Source: Terriglobia bacterium (GTDB taxonomy: Bacteria; Acidobacteriota; Terriglobia; Terriglobales; Acidobacteriaceae). From it: a DNA stretch of 53,144 bases. The stretch covers positions 1-53,144 of the forward strand of contig JAIQFZ010000014.1 of the NCBI GenBank assembly GCA_020073015.1, read 5' to 3'. Position numbers and translations under genes: made by a program. The notes beneath the pieces are model-generated. The model was not told the DNA's origin. It searched no databases and saw only the letters and a list, made by a program, of their open reading frames with translations. Positions 52,971-53,144 of this stretch are shown here, piece by piece (position 1 is the stretch's first letter; the number at the start of each line of letters is the position of its first letter).

Positions 52971-53003
52971 TCGGCGCACTCTGCGACCTCTGCGGTGAAG
53001 GTT
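52971..53003 (-). repeat. possible caccgcagagg-type repeat fragment
   Basis: On the minus strand it reads ccttcaccgcagaggtcgcagag. It resembles a common bacterial intergenic motif and, more weakly, the stretch at 35381-35410. It lies between the last partial gene and the glycerophosphodiesterase gene. Confidence 0.35.
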
Positions 53004-53144
53004 CTAGTCCAGATCAAAGTCCCGAATCGGCCGTCCCGTATCCGGCGTCTCTTTGGCCTTCTTCACTGCTTCCTGGAATTTTTTCTCCAGCACATCTGAG
53101 GCATGTTTCTGCGCCTCCACCGACTGGCGGAAGATGGACTCGCG
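53004..53144 (-). CDS. 3' end of a gene of unknown function (cut by window edge)
   Basis: A minus-strand frame is open from the window edge to TAG at 53006-53004, giving 46 residues that end RESIFRQSVEAQKHASDVLE, KKFQEAVKKAKETPDTGRP, IRDFDLD. The helix-rich acidic-basic pattern and continuity to the edge make a real gene likely. The product cannot be named from its tail. Confidence 0.6.
   Translation of the reverse strand, partial: RESIFRQSVEAQKHASDVLEKKFQEAVKKAKETPDTGRPIRDFDLD

Overview
The window reads as a GC-rich, gene-dense chromosomal segment of an acidobacterium (Acidobacteriota, probably class Terriglobia). This rests on the mix of gene families: an exosortase with a VPEGG-type sorting tag, choice-of-anchor D lipoproteins with C-terminal Fn3, a fused FtcD, BshA, a pyruvoyl arginine decarboxylase beside a deoxyhypusine-synthase-like gene, and intergenic palindromic repeats built on cctgagcg.agcgaagg and gcacggct.aagccgtgc cores. 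The taxonomy is inferred from content; no 16S gene is present.

Layout. 1-8.4 kb is a cell-surface region: two paralogous choice-of-anchor D genes (the first broken by an 11-bp duplication), a 71-residue predicted exosortase substrate convergent with its exosortase, three dTDP-rhamnose genes (rfbB, rfbA, rfbC; rfbD is not here), an RNase HI-like gene, a structured 650-bp gap that may encode an RNA, and wecB. 8.6-16 kb holds a secreted unknown protein, an orphan MCE protein coupled to ftcD, a hotdog protein, a secreted transglutaminase, a DUF4242 protein, murI and a TonB-type protein. 16.3-23.4 kb carries ileS and lspA, then a GAF-like protein and a TPR lytic transglycosylase. 23.6-25.7 kb has an ECF sigma/anti-sigma pair, a small CxxC protein behind twin operator-like dyads, and a YbaK-type deacylase.

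25.9-29.9 kb is a polyamine locus: pyruvoyl arginine decarboxylase, a deoxyhypusine-synthase-like protein, N-carbamoylputrescine amidase and agmatine deiminase. Together they would give arginine to agmatine to N-carbamoylputrescine to putrescine, plus a likely aminobutyl- or aminopropyl-transfer step. 30-31.6 kb is a second ECF operon. 31.7-35.3 kb has cinA, thpR, plsY and gpsA, the last two overlapping. 35.4-42.1 kb is a Cus/Czc-type heavy-metal efflux operon headed by a Cys/His-rich secreted protein. A tRNA-Leu(UAA) lies upstream.

42.5-53.1 kb has bshA, a LytS-type histidine kinase, an AlaX editing protein next to an SRP RNA gene, a methyltransferase-bactofilin pair, a secreted unknown protein, a MenC/dipeptide-epimerase-type enolase, a small membrane protein, a GNAT protein overlapping mazG, a glycerophosphodiesterase, and the 3' end of one more gene at the window edge.

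Most of the window is ordinary core metabolism. The parts that most deserve a second look are the tiny exosortase substrate, the structured RNA candidate near 7.0-7.2 kb, a dispersed repeat translated in frame inside the CusB adaptor, the polyamine locus with a lysine-to-arginine change in its DHS-like enzyme, the twin GTGA-N6-TCAC dyads, and the Cys/His-rich protein at the head of the metal efflux operon.
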